Below are positions 43,247 through 54,032 of a DNA stretch of 64,000 nt, piece after piece. Source of the stretch: Kalaharituber pfeilii (Eukaryota > Ascomycota > Pezizomycetes > Pezizales > Pezizaceae). A program made the translations under genes and the position numbers. Position 1 is the stretch's first letter. Each line of letters begins with the position of its first letter. The DNA is taken from positions 248,001-312,000 of the forward strand of contig WHUZ01000045.1 of NCBI GenBank assembly GCA_015179045.1. The letters are read 5' to 3'. Below the pieces are notes generated by a model. The model saw nothing but the letters and a program-made list of their open reading frames with translations, made no database searches and was not told the DNA's origin.

Positions 43247-44615
43247 CCGAAAAAAGTATCCGGACAGGGGGATCAATGCATAGTATGCGCTATGCAGTAT
43301 TTGGTATGAACTAGCATATTTTCGTCTGGTTGGCTGGGATCTCCATGACACCAGTCCAAATTTCATGATAGCCTCCAATTTTTATTGTGTCACGAGTATC
43401 CAGACAGCTGGCCTAATGAAATCCACCAGATAGCTGATATAATAAATTTAGGATATTACATCACCATGATAGATAGGTTTTAAGATTCCGAAAAACTACT
43501 CTTACTATATTCTACCGGGATATTGCGCACAACCGGGATATTGCGCACTTTCGGAACATGCGAATTTTTGCAGTAGTAGCTGCAATTCATGTACGAGTAT
43601 TATGAAACTTTAGGATAATGTTATTAACATATCCTGAAATATATTCTGTGCCCCAGATTGCATCTATTGGAGGACAGCATAGTGTACTGTAGTAAGATAT
43701 ACCTAATTAGGCAATAGGGCACTTCTGTTTATATAATTAGACACAGACTAGCTAGAGTGTTAATAGGCTTAATTACATATCAGCATATTCCCATGATAAT
43801 ATATGCCAAGTTTGGTACTAATATGAGTATTGTAGCAGAAGTGCTAACTGAAAATATTCAAAAATAGCAGTAATTTAGTAGTAATAGAAGCAGGCAGGCT
43901 AATGAGGGATATAATAGGCTTAAATATGAGTAGAGAAAGTTCTTACAACTAAAGCATATAGGAAAGATTTATTTTTGGCAGTTCTAGTCCCCTATATAAT
44001 GATTGGAAGTACATGGAATAAGATACTAGTATCTATATTTAATAAGATATAATATAGTATTTAGTTTAATATAGTAGATATATAAGATTTTATAATAAAG
44101 TAAATTAATTATAATATATTTAAAATTATAGATAATAAGTTTGGTACTAATATAAGTTTTATAAAAGAAGTAGTAGCTAAAAATATTTAGAAAGAATAGT
44201 TGTCACGCGGCGGCAAGCTGGTGCTGCTAAGGGATACGGCCGGTTCAGGGTAACAGTAGTTTTGCAAGCGCTGAATGGCAGAGGCCTGACAAACTTGACA
44301 GGAGAGGTTTGACAGGAGCAGTTCAGCGGTTCCAGTTCAACGGCGATGGCAGGCTATGGTGAAAAGGCAGAGAAGACCAAGTACTGAATTGGATCTAGGG
44401 ATTGACAAGAATAACAAGAACATATAGACTGCGAGGAACCATATGGGTCTATTAAGGAGACAAGACAACAGACAAGGAGAGAAGGAACTATTACATGAGG
44501 GCAAGATAGAGCCTATATATACATGATAGGTTTATTACCTAAGAAGCATAATACAAAGGTAGAAGCAGCGACGAGGGCAGCAGTAAGAACAGAGTAGCGA
44601 AGGCAGAGTTTTCAT

Positions 44616-44945
44616 GGCAGGCGGGCGATACTGGCAGGCGGGCGATACTGGCAGGCGGCGATACTAGCAGGCAGGCTGTACTGGTGAGCGGGCTATACTA
44701 GCAGGCGGGCTGTACTGGCAGGCGGGCTATACTAGCAGGCGGGCTATACTAGCCGGCGGGCTATACTAGCCGGCGGGTCGTACTGGCAGGCGGGCTATAC
44801 TAGCAAGCGGACTATACTAGCCGGCGGGTCGTACTGGCAGGCAGGCTATACTAGCAGGCGGGCTATACTAGCAGGTGGATTATACTGGCAGGCGGGCTAT
44901 ACTGGCAGGCGGGCCATACTGGCAGGCGGGCTATACTGGGAGGCG
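44616..44945. repeat. 17-bp minisatellite A
   Basis: About nineteen units of the form gcaggcgggctatacta with changes at a few positions. The short open frame within is a by-product. Confidence 0.85.
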
Positions 44946-44949
44946 GGAT

Positions 44950-45065
44950 ACGGTCATGGCTTGCTGGTGGTCATGGCTTGCTGGCGGTCGTGGCTTGCCG
45001 GCGGTCGTGGCTTGCCGGCGGTCGTGGCTTGCCGGCGGTCGTGGCTTGTCGGCGGTCGTGGCTTA
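44950..45065. repeat. 17-bp minisatellite B
   Basis: About seven units of cggcggtcgtggcttgc. It directly follows minisatellite A and has the same unit length but a different sequence. Confidence 0.85.
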
Positions 45066-46119
45066 GTGTACGGAGACTGTAGGGAGCGGGCCGTGACAAT
45101 AGTAGTTTAAGAGTAATAAAAGTAAGTAAGCTTAATAGAAGTAGAATAGACTTAAATATAAGTAAAAACTATTCTTATAATTAAAATATATAGTAAAGAT
45201 TTATTTTTAGTACTCATAAGGCTCTATATTATAATTTAGAGTATAGAGAATACTATACTATGTTCTATTAGATTTTATATTATATTAGATATAATATAGT
45301 ATATATTTTATTATATAAGATATATGAGAACCTACAATATACTTATATATACTATATATTTATTTATAATATGTAAAAAATATAAAATCTTTTTAGAAAT
45401 AAGAAAAAAGTAAAAAAATTCTTAAAATATAAAATAAAATAGAGATATTATATATATCTTCAAAAGATATAAGAACTAGTATCTGTATATGGTTTGAAAG
45501 ATAAAAGTATAGGAAATATAAGTAATTTAATCTATTATATACTCTTATATACTAAGTATATTAACTCTATACTATAATATATCTTATTAAATATGAATTA
45601 TAGTATACTATTTCTTACAACTCTAATTACTATATAGGGTTCTAAGACTGTTAAAAATAAATCTTTACCATATGCTTTAGCTGTAAGAACCCTTTCTACT
45701 TATATTTAAGCCTATTGTATCCTCTATTAGCCTGCCTACTTCTATAACTACCGAATTGCTACTATTTCTGAATATTTTCAGTAAGTACTTCTGCTATAAT
45801 ACTCATACCAGTACCAAACTTGGTATATATGATCATGAGCTTATGCTGATATGTAATTAAGCACATCAGCACTCTAGCTAGTCTGTGTCTGATTTTATAA
45901 ACAGAGGTTCCCTATTGCCTAATTAGGTACGTCTCAGTACACTACAGCATGTCATCCTCAGATGGATGCAAACTGAGGTGCTAAAACAACTCTCCCATAT
46001 ATAATTGAGATGTACCTAAATTCCTGATGTGATTGAACCACTCAGTAATTTGTAATAGTCTTATTTTCACTTTTCCGGGGTTGCGCAATATCCCGGTTAT
46101 GCGCAATATCCCGGTAGAA

Positions 46120-46434
46120 CACAGTAGTGGCAGCTAGCCTTGGAGCTTTTCTAAGGCTATCTCGAGGGCTCTTCCATAGGCTGTTCCGGAGGGTATTCCA
46201 GAGGCTATTCCGGATGCCGTTCTGGATGCCGTTCTGGAGGCGGTCCCGGAAGCTGTCTTGAGGATTATTCTCACTCCTATTATATCCCAAGTATTAATCA
46301 ATCTTAATTTATATACATATGGGCGTCATGCTACTTGATTATTCCTACCACCAATATTAGAACAGCACTATAATAGTAGTGAAGTAAATAGCAGTATTCT
46401 ACCTCTGGTGGTGATACTCTCATTTGCACCTCTC
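46120..46434. other. No gene; short repeats
   Basis: At 46160-46260 a motif of the type ttccggaggctattcc recurs several times. It gives a minus-strand frame with repeated N-x-L/R residues that is not a gene. Confidence 0.35.
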
Positions 46435-46442
46435 ACAGCTTC

Positions 46443-46984
46443 AACCCCCGCAGCCAACACACCCCCGGCCCCGTCTGCGACCAAGACGAGAAAGAGAAAA
46501 GGCAAAACGGCGTCAGCGCACCAAGGAAGATAGCCTCCACACCACCGGTCGGAACATCATCAAGCCACGCCGACAGCACTCATGTCGGCACCACCGCGAC
46601 AAACCCATCAACCCCAGCGCCCACCCCCACACCCACACCCAAGCCCACACCGAAGACCATACCCCCTCGAACCCAAAGAGCCAATCCCTCCACCCATCCA
46701 TCCACCCCGGTGCCACCACCTCCAAATTCGGCATCGTGGTCCACGGGATAGCCCTGAGGAAGGACCTCGGGAATGTCCGGAGATGGATGGAAGCAGCAAG
46801 TAAAGACATAGGAAAGATTACGGGGATCAGATGGCTGAGGAACAAGGGCATACTGAACGAGGAGGGAAAAAAGACAAGTTCGGTAGTGGTATACTTGGAG
46901 GACATGAAGGAAGTAGAGCGGGTGAGACTGGGAGGAAGATGGCTGAGATCATGCCAATATGAGTGGGACAGAGGACGGAAATAG
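46443..46984 (+). pseudogene. ORF1 C-terminal half
   Basis: FGIVVHGIALRKDLGNVRRW leads through ITGIRWLRNK, KTSSVVVYLEDMKEVERV and RLGGRWLRSCQYEWDRGRK stop. The linker upstream appears in another frame, so at least one indel lies near 46600. The domain itself is undamaged, close in sequence to copy 2. Confidence 0.78.
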
Positions 46985-47131
46985 GACGCTCCCCGCATCG
47001 GCCCACCCATAACACCAGTGAGATCCTTGGGTTTTATGTAGTTAGCTATCTGTTTTTTCTTCTTTTATTTAAATAAACCCTCGCCATAGGCCGTAGGGCG
47101 GCACGCGAGTACTGATGTTGAAAAAAAAATG
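46443..47131 (+). mobile_element. ORF1-only LINE relative, copy 4 (5-prime truncated)
   Basis: Flanked by acagcttc (46435-46442 and 47132-47139). It contains the Pro-rich linker and RRM-like domain of ORF1, the shared stop at 46984, UTR and A hairpin plus short poly(A). No ORF2. Confidence 0.85.
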
Positions 47132-47139
47132 ACAGCTTC

Positions 47140-47606
47140 GAGATTTGTAGCTAACTTAGCACACATGTATAAAACTCTTGGAACTACATTGTAATGATTT
47201 CAGCATACGTCAATTTCAATATTTTTAACTATTTTCAAGATCGCCCTTATTGATAGTGGTTTGCTCATGCTATTCAGTACTGCATATGCAATCACTTAAT
47301 ACTACAATAGCTGCTCTTTTCTGGAGAATTATTTCAGGACCTGTGAGAATATTAGTATCTTCCTTACTATGATAACTGAGTCTTTACATACTTTTTTGCT
47401 TGCCCTCCTTATAATGTTATTATTATATATAGATACCTTGTACTTGTGGTTATACTAGGGTAGAAATGAAGAACGACCCAAATTTATTATGTCAGCTGTC
47501 CAGTAGATTTCATTAGATCATTTGTCCGAATACTTCTGATATAAAAAAATTGGATGCAAACTATACGAAAATATGCTGGTTTATACCAAATACTGCAATG
47601 CACATA
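47140..47606. other. No gene seen
   Basis: AT-rich non-coding sequence before the inverted-repeat element. Confidence 0.3.
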
Positions 47607-48447
47607 CTGTGTTTCACCAACATCTCGACGCACACCACAATTCGACGCACTTTCCCACCAAAACTGAGCGAATGAGAACCTGTATATCCCCACGCACAGA
47701 ACCTACTTTTCCATGCGCCTTTCAGGAGGCTTAAAGCAAGCATTATTCTTCAGATCCTGCATCTCTACTTTTAAAAATAGGTAGTTATGAATGAATTATA
47801 TCTCTGCACATTTTCACATAAGTCTTGGCATATATTTTTGCGGTAAAATTGCAGATATGGAAATCTACCCACTGCACCTGCAATTAATTCAATAAACATT
47901 TCATCTCATTTGGATAACCTATCACTATGGAGATATACATGAATGGCATCAATATAATCCTTGGAGTAATTGTTGAGCTGTTCACAATGTTTTCATTCCC
48001 ATAGAAATATTGCATATGAATAGTATCGGAAGAGCACCTGAAAATATATATCAGCATGCCAACTATGCAAGATATTAAAATGGACTGAATAAAATTAAGT
48101 GAATCAATCTACAACTAGGGGGGGCCCTTTGATCATAAGACAATTGCTATTGGTGTGATAGTGCTAACAAAGAATATATGTTCAGTCCGCTAAAATATTG
48201 TATGAAAATCCCATACAAATAGATGCCAAGACATTGTTACAAATTTCGCGGTGCCATAATTCCTTGAGAATGCTTGCTTTGAGCAGGCAGAGGTGCTAAA
48301 CATGAAGAACAAGTATTTCTTTAGTGTCTCTAAATAGCGCTTATAAAATTCTGCTCTAGTGGTTGAAGTACACGCTCTTCTGCGTGGCTAGTTTTGGTGG
48401 GAAAGTGCGTCGAATTGTGGTGTGCGTCGAGATGTGGTGAAACACAG
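47607..48447. mobile_element. Non-autonomous TIR element, TA target site
   Basis: Inverted ends of about 58 bp begin CTGTGTTTCACC and contain CGACGCACACCACAATTCG and CGACGCACTTTCCCACCAAA. TA dinucleotides flank both ends (47605-47606, 48448-48449), as in Tc1/mariner-type MITEs. The 841-bp interior has no transposase. One end has a single-base insertion. Confidence 0.78.
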
Positions 48448-48750
48448 TAATATGCATTGGTCCTCTATTCGGATACGTAATTTTTTGGGTAGTATTTGTA
48501 GTCCAATGGCGTTCAAAGGTTTATTTGCCTGTATGCATTTTTTTCCTTTTCTCTTTTTTTTTTTTTTTATTTGGAATTGGGCTTCAGTCCCCTTATAATC
48601 TGACATAGTGCAATAATCTTAGAAATCATATTCTATTGCAAATGAGTATCAATTGTATTTCTCTGACACAGTTAGATAAGAAGAGCCAATGATGGTATTG
48701 CTAGTATCCTTAATGAAAAAATATGGGACTCCAGCTACGTTCCTACCTGA

Positions 48751-49280
48751 TAGAGCTGATTGCAGAGAGGCGGCGGAGGCTAAGGAAGGCGGATGCAGTG
48801 AAGCTGGCATGGGTCAAGGCCCACGTGGGGATAGAAGGCAATGAGAAGGCGGATGAGTTGGCCAAAGAGGGGGCCAAGGGCATGAGGTATGATGGGCAGG
48901 CCACTGAGGGTGGGCTGCGTCAAGAGTTAGTTCGATAAAGAAAAGAGGAGAGGGAGCGTGCAGGGTTTGGGAAGGGCAAATTCGTGAAGTGGGGCAGGAG
49001 AGCACTCACAAACTACACTTGGCTGCGGACTGGAAAAGGCGGAGCTATGTGGAGGAGGATGGTCAGTGGCGAGGAGGTACAATGTACATGTGGTGAGGCA
49101 TGGAGTGCTGAGCATGTGGTGTTCAGATGCACAGAACTGGAGCGACCCCAGAGGAAGAACAAAAATGGGGCACATGTCACCTGGCGGTCCTGGAAGGGCC
49201 TAGAGGAGAAAGGATGGAAGCAAGAAGGCGTGGAAGGTGACCCGGTCGAGTACTGGTTTGCCTGCATCGATCTGGGGTAG
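48751..49280 (+). pseudogene. LINE B ORF2 C-terminus (RNase H end plus zinc motif)
   Basis: LAWVKAHVGIEGNEKADELA is the His/Asp part of RNase H. One in-frame TAA (48936-48938) replaces a Lys codon of the other copy. Then RRALTNYTWLRTGKGGAMWR, CTCGEAWSAEHVVFRC (C-x2-C... zinc-type motif C-x-C-x8-H-x4-C) and the end WFACIDLG. The protein is cut by truncation and the stop. Confidence 0.8.
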
Positions 49281-49440
49281 CCGGGGACCGGGGGACGGAG
49301 GGCACTGGGTGCTCAAGGGTGTATGTAGATTCCGTAGTTAGTTGTCTCAAACCTGGCCCGGGTATATGGGTCCCTGCCATAGGCTGGTAGCCTGTATGCG
49401 GGGTTACGTGAATAAAAAAAAAAAAAAAAAAAAAAAAAAA
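48751..49440 (+). mobile_element. LINE B, 5-prime truncated
   Basis: Starts inside RNase H and runs to the B tail with 30 A. Flanks tacctga at 48744-48750 and 49441-49447. It is about 90 percent or more similar to the copy at 53890-57696. Confidence 0.88.
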
Positions 49441-49700
49441 TACCTGACGTAATTTTTACTTTCCACAAGTGTGGGTATGGTTGGGGACATCTGTACGCAG
49501 AGTAAATTTCGCATCAACTTCAACACTCAAATCACAACTAAAATAAAAAGATAAAACTAGGTTCATGCTATACAATGATAAATTAGTGAATGAAAAGTAA
49601 TTCTATACTGTGATATCTATTTACTGAACTGTTTTTACTAGTGATTTGAGAGTCAAAGATGAGGAGTTTTATATGGGAATCAGTCACATTGTCCACCTTA

Positions 49701-49703
<3 letters not shown>

Positions 49704-49738
<35 letters not shown>

Positions 49739-49775
49739 GTGACCCCGCGCGCAGCTGTTCGCCATGGCAGGGCGC
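49704..49775 (-). mobile_element. Micro-B insertion
   Basis: Long poly(T) (about 33), full B hairpin; perfect duplication ccaccttaagt at 49693-49703 and 49776-49786. Confidence 0.93.
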
Positions 49776-50045
49776 CCACCTTAAGTAACTACTAAATATG
49801 GGGATAGTATGTATAGGGCTGGGCCAACCAAAAAAAAAAGCAAGTAACTAACCCCAAAAGAATAATATATATACATCGTCTATGCATACCCCGTTTATCA
49901 CTTCGTTTTATCTAGTACTTGTCTATGACCCTAATATATATGTGAACCGAACTCCTTAGTACCCTAAGTTCATACTCCGTAGATGCAGTAGAAACAGAAT
50001 GGAATGCTAACGGAAGAGCATATCATGTGACCGATTTGAGCGACT

Positions 50046-50098
50046 TTTTTTTTTTCTTCTTTTCATTTCCTCTTGCAGCTGTTCGCCATGGCAGGGCA
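50046..50098 (-). mobile_element. Micro-B insertion
   Basis: The tail is T-rich with a few C, then B hairpin (3-prime arm shortened); duplication atttgagcgact at 50034-50045 and 50099-50110. Confidence 0.92.
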
Positions 50099-50360
50099 AT
50101 TTGAGCGACTGATATGTGCAACCGATGCAACAGGTATATGCGAGTTTATGAGGAGCAGTATGCAGTAGAGGTTCAACTGGTATAGGGGTAGCAGCGAACA
50201 CCAGCAGTGGGAGTGGTGGGGTGGCAGGGTGGGCAAGTGGAAGAAAACCAAATCGCTCCGGCACGGGCAGAACAGTGCATACAGTATAACTAACTAAAGA
50301 ATTAGTGCTTAGTCATCAAACCAAATGGCCGCCCCACTCCGCGTACAGATGTCCCCAACC

Positions 50361-50415
50361 TTTTTTTTTTTTTTTGAAAAACCCCGCGTGCAGCTGTTGG
50401 TCATGGCAGGGCATT
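50361..50415 (-). mobile_element. Micro-B insertion
   Basis: Poly(T), B hairpin with several changes; duplication tccccaacc at 50352-50360 and 50416-50424. It sits in the terminal repeat of the Tc1-like element. Confidence 0.9.
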
Positions 50416-50427
50416 TCCCCAACCATA

Positions 50428-50797
50428 GATCATGCCGGAATTAGACTTGGCAAAAGACCACCATCTCAAAGTGCTACTTCTACTGCAAAGAGCAAGCCCA
50501 TTTTACCAAAAAAGACAGAACTACAACCTGCCCATTCAGCAATAGAAGTTCATGGGATAGCAGTGACAAAGAGACCGGGGAATGTTCAAAAGTGGCTGGA
50601 GGTGGATAATGAACTGGCCACAAAGGTAACCGGGGCTCGATGACTGTTGAAGCAGGACAGGAGGGAGGGAAAGGCGGCTAGTTCAGTTGTTGTTTACCTG
50701 AAGGGGGCAGGTAGGACTAGTCAAATACCAGAGACTCTCGCCATAGCCCACAGGGCGGCATGCGAGTAATTATATTAAAAAAAAAAAAAAAAAAAAA
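50428..50797 (+). mobile_element. ORF1-only LINE relative, copy 5 (diverged, truncated)
   Basis: The frame reads SAIEVHGIAVTKRPGNVQKW and LEVDNELATKVTGAR, then an internal stop, then AASSVVVYLK-like words. The A hairpin (CTCGCC ... GCGAG) and poly(A) end it at about 50797. It lacks the last part of ORF1, so the link between ORF1 and tail is shortened. It starts at the border of the Tc1-like element. Confidence 0.65.
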
Positions 50798-51059
50798 TCA
50801 CCACTATGCTACAGAACCACTAGTCATGAAATGTCAAACTTGTGCTTCGAGTCCTGTGGGGAACCTAAGGGTCGAAATGCTACTGGGAATAGGAGAGGGC
50901 ATGGACTGCAACTCGGCGGCTGTAGTTATCGGCAGTTGGTTCTGAAGCGCGCGGAAGCTTAGCGAAGGGGCTTAAGGTGCAAAGGCGCAATCCACATAGT
51001 GGCCCTGAAAGGGGTATATAAGGCCGTCTCAGCCTTAAGAGTCAGAAACGAGACCAAGA
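50798..51059. other. Spacer with a TATA-like motif
   Basis: TATATAAGG at 51015-51023 lies about 80 bp before the ORF1 frame of copy 6. It may be the promoter or 5-prime part of that element; the border is not defined. Confidence 0.35.
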
Positions 51060-52237
51060 CTCACCCCGGGAGGTGACGGGGTAGACTCCACTATGGCGTG
51101 GAATTCTTTTACTTTATGGAGGGTATTCAAGTTCGTGCAGTACTAGCAGGACCGAAGGGCCTTGTGGCACCAGAGTTACAGGTAGAGTGTGAAAGGACAA
51201 AACGAAAGAGAGAAATGATGGCTTTACAGCTCAGCAAGGTCGGTGTAGTTGCCGAGATAGCACCTACACCTGAGCCACCACCGGTACTGACCTTCGAGTA
51301 CATACGCTGCTTGGAGGTGGAGCCAACACCAGAGCCAGCAGAGGTACTGATGAGCTCTGTCACAGTACTACATTCAGTGGAACCACTGGAGCCACCTCTC
51401 GAGGCAAACAGGTGCAACCTCCGGAAACCGGTGGAACCCACCTCCATTCTCACCACCACCCCCACCAGAAAGCGCAAAGGCAGAGCGGCGTCGCCACAGG
51501 ACCCGTACGCCTTCAAGAAGAGACTTGACAACAAGGAGGCGACAAAAATAGCCTCTTCGCCACCGGTCGGGATTCCACCACCACCCGCCCACAGCACTCC
51601 CGTCAGCAATTCCGTGACAAGCCAACCAACCCCCACGCCCACTTCCGCTCCCACATCCACACCAACGACCAAGCCCCCCACGCCCCCAAAGCCAAATCCC
51701 CGCCCCACCCAAACAGTGCCAGCACCCCGAAGTTCGGCATTTGTAGCACATGGGATAGCCCTGAGGAAGGACCTTGGGAATGTCCAAAGATGGATGGAGG
51801 CAAAAAACAAAGACCTGGGAAGAATTCTGGGCTAAGAAAGAAGACGACGCTAGTTGAGGAGGGAAAAGCAATGAGCTCGGTGGTCGTGTACCTGGAGAGA
51901 CCAACTGAACTAGACAAGGTGAGGCTAGGAGGAAGATGGCTCAGGGCATGCCAGTAGGAGTGGGACAGAGGTCGGAGATAGGATGAAGACGCCTCCTCAT
52001 GTACCGACATGACCTGGAGAACTGTTATCGTTATTGTTATTTTCACTTCCCCTTCACACAGGAGGTTCGGGGGATTTCTTCTTTTATCTGTTATTGTTAT
52101 TGTTATTCTCATTTTCCCTTCACACGGAGTTTCCGGGGATTTCTACTTTTATATCTTTTATTTCATATATAACTAAATATCGCCATAGCCTTTATGGCGG
52201 CATGCGATTAATGATATATAAAAAAAAAAAAAAAAAA
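51060..52237 (+). mobile_element. ORF1-only LINE relative, copy 6 (near full length)
   Basis: About 1.18 kb, similar to copies 2 and 7. It has ORF1, UTR (with a local duplication around ttattgttattctcat), A hairpin (AUCGC with GCGAU) and poly(A). The 5-prime edge is approximate and I found no convincing duplication. Confidence 0.7.
51098..51981 (+). pseudogene. ORF1 (Gag-like), nearly complete but broken
   Basis: An open frame of 245 codons has an N-terminal part with little similarity to copies 2 and 7, then RKRKGRAASPQDPYAFKKRL, KIASSPPVGIPPP, a Pro/Thr linker, and FVAHGIALRKDLGNVQRWM. A deletion after ILG removes the RWL motif and shifts frame; MSSVVVYLERPTELDKVRL and GGRWLRACQ then a stop, EWDRGRR, and the shared final TAG. 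The RRM-like domain is therefore damaged. No zinc knuckle. Confidence 0.72.
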
Positions 52238-52585
52238 TAAGACACCAAATGCAGCATAAGATAATACACCTCAGTTTGGACTCTAGCTCCCGAGAACTCT
52301 TGCGACACCTCATATAAACATACTAAGTAGAGTACACCACACACAGGTATAATACTAATGATACTTCGGAAGAGTTGTACTAGAAATAAGCACCTACCAT
52401 GGAGATCATGATTTGAAACTGCCTGATGGACCAAGGGCAGCACAGCTTTCAACTGTATACACATGCAGAAAACACAAACCTTTCCATAATTGTTTTTTTT
52501 TGGTATCAACAGATTTGAATATTGTAGCTCAAGTTTATGCTCGCAATGTATTGCCCAGTGTTATAATAGCAGTGTTAAGTAATGT
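52238..52585. other. No gene seen
   Basis: AT-rich spacer between two ORF1-only elements. Confidence 0.3.
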
Positions 52586-52599
52586 AATGAAGTTACTGT

Positions 52600-53812
52600 T
52601 TTTTTTTTTTTTTTTTTTTTTATTTCATTACTCGCGTGCCGCCCTATGGGCTATGGCGAGGTATATATAAACTAAAACTAACACAAAAGACTGACTAAGA
52701 ACTAAATACAAGTATTGCCCGCTTGTCCTCCGTGATGCGGGTAGAACAACACCCAACGTCTATTTCCTTCCCCTGTCTGTCTCATACACGCACGACTTTA
52801 ACCACTTCCCTCCGAGCCTGACTTTTTCCGTTTCCGTTGGTGTCTCTAGGAATACCACCACGGAACTCGTCGTTTTTTCCCTCTTCCAGTAAGATTGTCT
52901 TTTTTCTCAACCATCTAATCCCAGTGACTTTGCCTATATTCTTGTTGGAGGTCTCCAGCCATCTTCGGACCTTCCCCAGGTCTTTCCTCAGGGCTATTCC
53001 GTGGACGACTATGCCTATTTCTTTTCCGGGCTGGTCTGTGCGTTTCGGGGTCTGGGATCGGGTGGATTTGGCTTTGGGGGTGGGGGCGGGGGCGGGGGCG
53101 GGGGCGGGTGGTCTGGTCGGGGTCGGGGTCGGGGTTGAGGTTGGGGTTGGTGTCTCGGTCCTGACCGGCGGAGTGGTCGCAATTTTCTTCGGCTTTTTGC
53201 TCCTCCTTCTCCGGGTCGAGGGTGGGGGTGGTGCCGGTGATGTGGCTGGTGGCGGTGTGGGTGGAGCTGTCTGCTGTGGTGGTGGTGGCGCCGGTTGCGT
53301 GTCTGTGCAGATGATGGGGCTGAGCCCCAAGGTCTGTTGTGGCCGTGGTGGAGGTGGTGGCGGTGGTGGTTCCACCGGTTCTGTCTGCACGCTCGTGATG
53401 GGGCTGAGCCCCAGTGTTGGCGGTGAGAGTGGGGAGGGCAGGAATGGGGTTATGTCCGGTCTCGCCGGATCGTCCTTAAAGCTGAAAACGAGGTGGTTCC
53501 CGTTCTCTGGTTGCCCCTGTGAATTGGCACCTAAGTACTCGTGTCGCCATAATCCGACGAGGGTTGTGAAGAAGGTTTCCCTCTCCTCTTCGTTCATACA
53601 TTCCCAGGGTTTCTCTCTGGGCCTCATGGCGCGAGGCGGTGGGTATCTGCCTTTTGGCGGCATTGTCGTTTGATTGGCTGTGTTGAGCTTATCCGGGAGT
53701 GCCTATTGGACCTTGGCGCCGACGTGGTGTGGTGGCAACGAGGTGTTGAGCTGAAGATTCCTCGCGATTTTGCCCCTCGGGGGAAAACCGCAGTGTCAGG
53801 TGTTTGGGAAAG
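52600..53812 (-). mobile_element. ORF1-only LINE relative, copy 7 (near full length)
   Basis: A 1213-bp insertion with perfect 14-bp duplications aatgaagttactgt (52586-52599 and 53813-53826). Leader of about 150 nt, ORF1, UTR of about 85 nt, A hairpin (CUCGC / GCGAG) and long poly(A). No ORF2 coding sequence lies between ORF1 and tail. The best-preserved member of the family in the window. Confidence 0.9.
52760..53663 (-). pseudogene. ORF1 (Gag-like), intact but for one C-terminal frameshift
   Basis: It starts MPPKGRYPPPRAMRPREKPW. A conserved-looking segment NEEERETFFTTLVGLWRHEY follows, then Pro-rich tracts with two LGLSPI-T words, a basic patch (RRRRSKKPKK) and a Pro/Thr/Ala linker. GIVVHGIALRKDLGKVRRWL and VTGIRWLRKK form the start of the RRM-like domain. 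After LLEEGK one base is lost near 52875 and the remaining TSSVV and KVRLGG-type codons lie in another frame, ending at the shared stop. About 300 aa when read across. The basic and RRM-like parts suggest RNA binding; no zinc knuckles. Confidence 0.8.
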
Positions 53813-54032
53813 AATGAAGTTACTGTAGTTGAGGGGAACTTGGCCTGCTCCTAGTGAATTGGTTTGATGCAACAATGTGATAGTCCACTACGGTGTTGTA
53901 ACGTTCTAGAAGAATGTCACAACCGGTTGTCACGCTTCTGATTCCGCATGCTTGCGCACACCTGACTGTGGTGTAAGTTACAAATACCCGTTCGGGGTGT
54001 ACAGTACCTGGACACCATTTTCAGGTGTCATC

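Larger units (their letters stand above)
44205..45098. mobile_element. Nested TTGTCACG element with minisatellite core
   Basis: The ends TTGTCACG and CGTGACAA are inverted and flanked by tag on both sides. Comparison with an uninterrupted relative (43870) shows the insertion point. GC content jumps sharply against the AT-rich host. It contains no transposase; the interior is mostly two 17-bp minisatellites and was apparently inserted after the host decayed. Confidence 0.6.
43510..46119. mobile_element. Long inverted-repeat element with CCGGGATATTGCGCA ends
   Basis: Both tips carry two copies of CCGGGATATTGCGCA behind TTCTACC, in inverted orientation. The arms (about 43560-44030 and 45600-46070) are inverted diverged copies, recognisable by words such as gccaagtttggtactaatat and its inverse. 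The middle is AT-rich, contains a third decayed copy in direct orientation (from about 44132) and no coding frame. Transition-biased differences fit RIP. A nested element (44200-45098) interrupts it. Related ends occur at 29284 and 4512. The superfamily is not determined and no clear target duplication was seen. Confidence 0.65.
49478..50425 (-). mobile_element. Tc1/mariner-like element, copy 2 (deleted, three micro-B inside)
   Basis: Ends TGGTTGGGGACATCTGTACG on both sides in inverted orientation, with TA flanks (49476-49477 and 50426-50427). It is the reverse of copy 1 (9871-11096); its left end matches the 3-prime end of copy 1 over at least 50 bp. The transposase region is deleted. Three micro-B insertions lie within. 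Confidence 0.85.

Noticed and set aside
48541..48575. T-rich run as a retroelement tail
   Set aside because: It has no hairpin part and no flanking duplication.
51127..52112. Minus-strand frames opposite ORF1 copy 6
   Set aside because: Antisense shadows of Pro/Thr-rich sequence; no independent domain.
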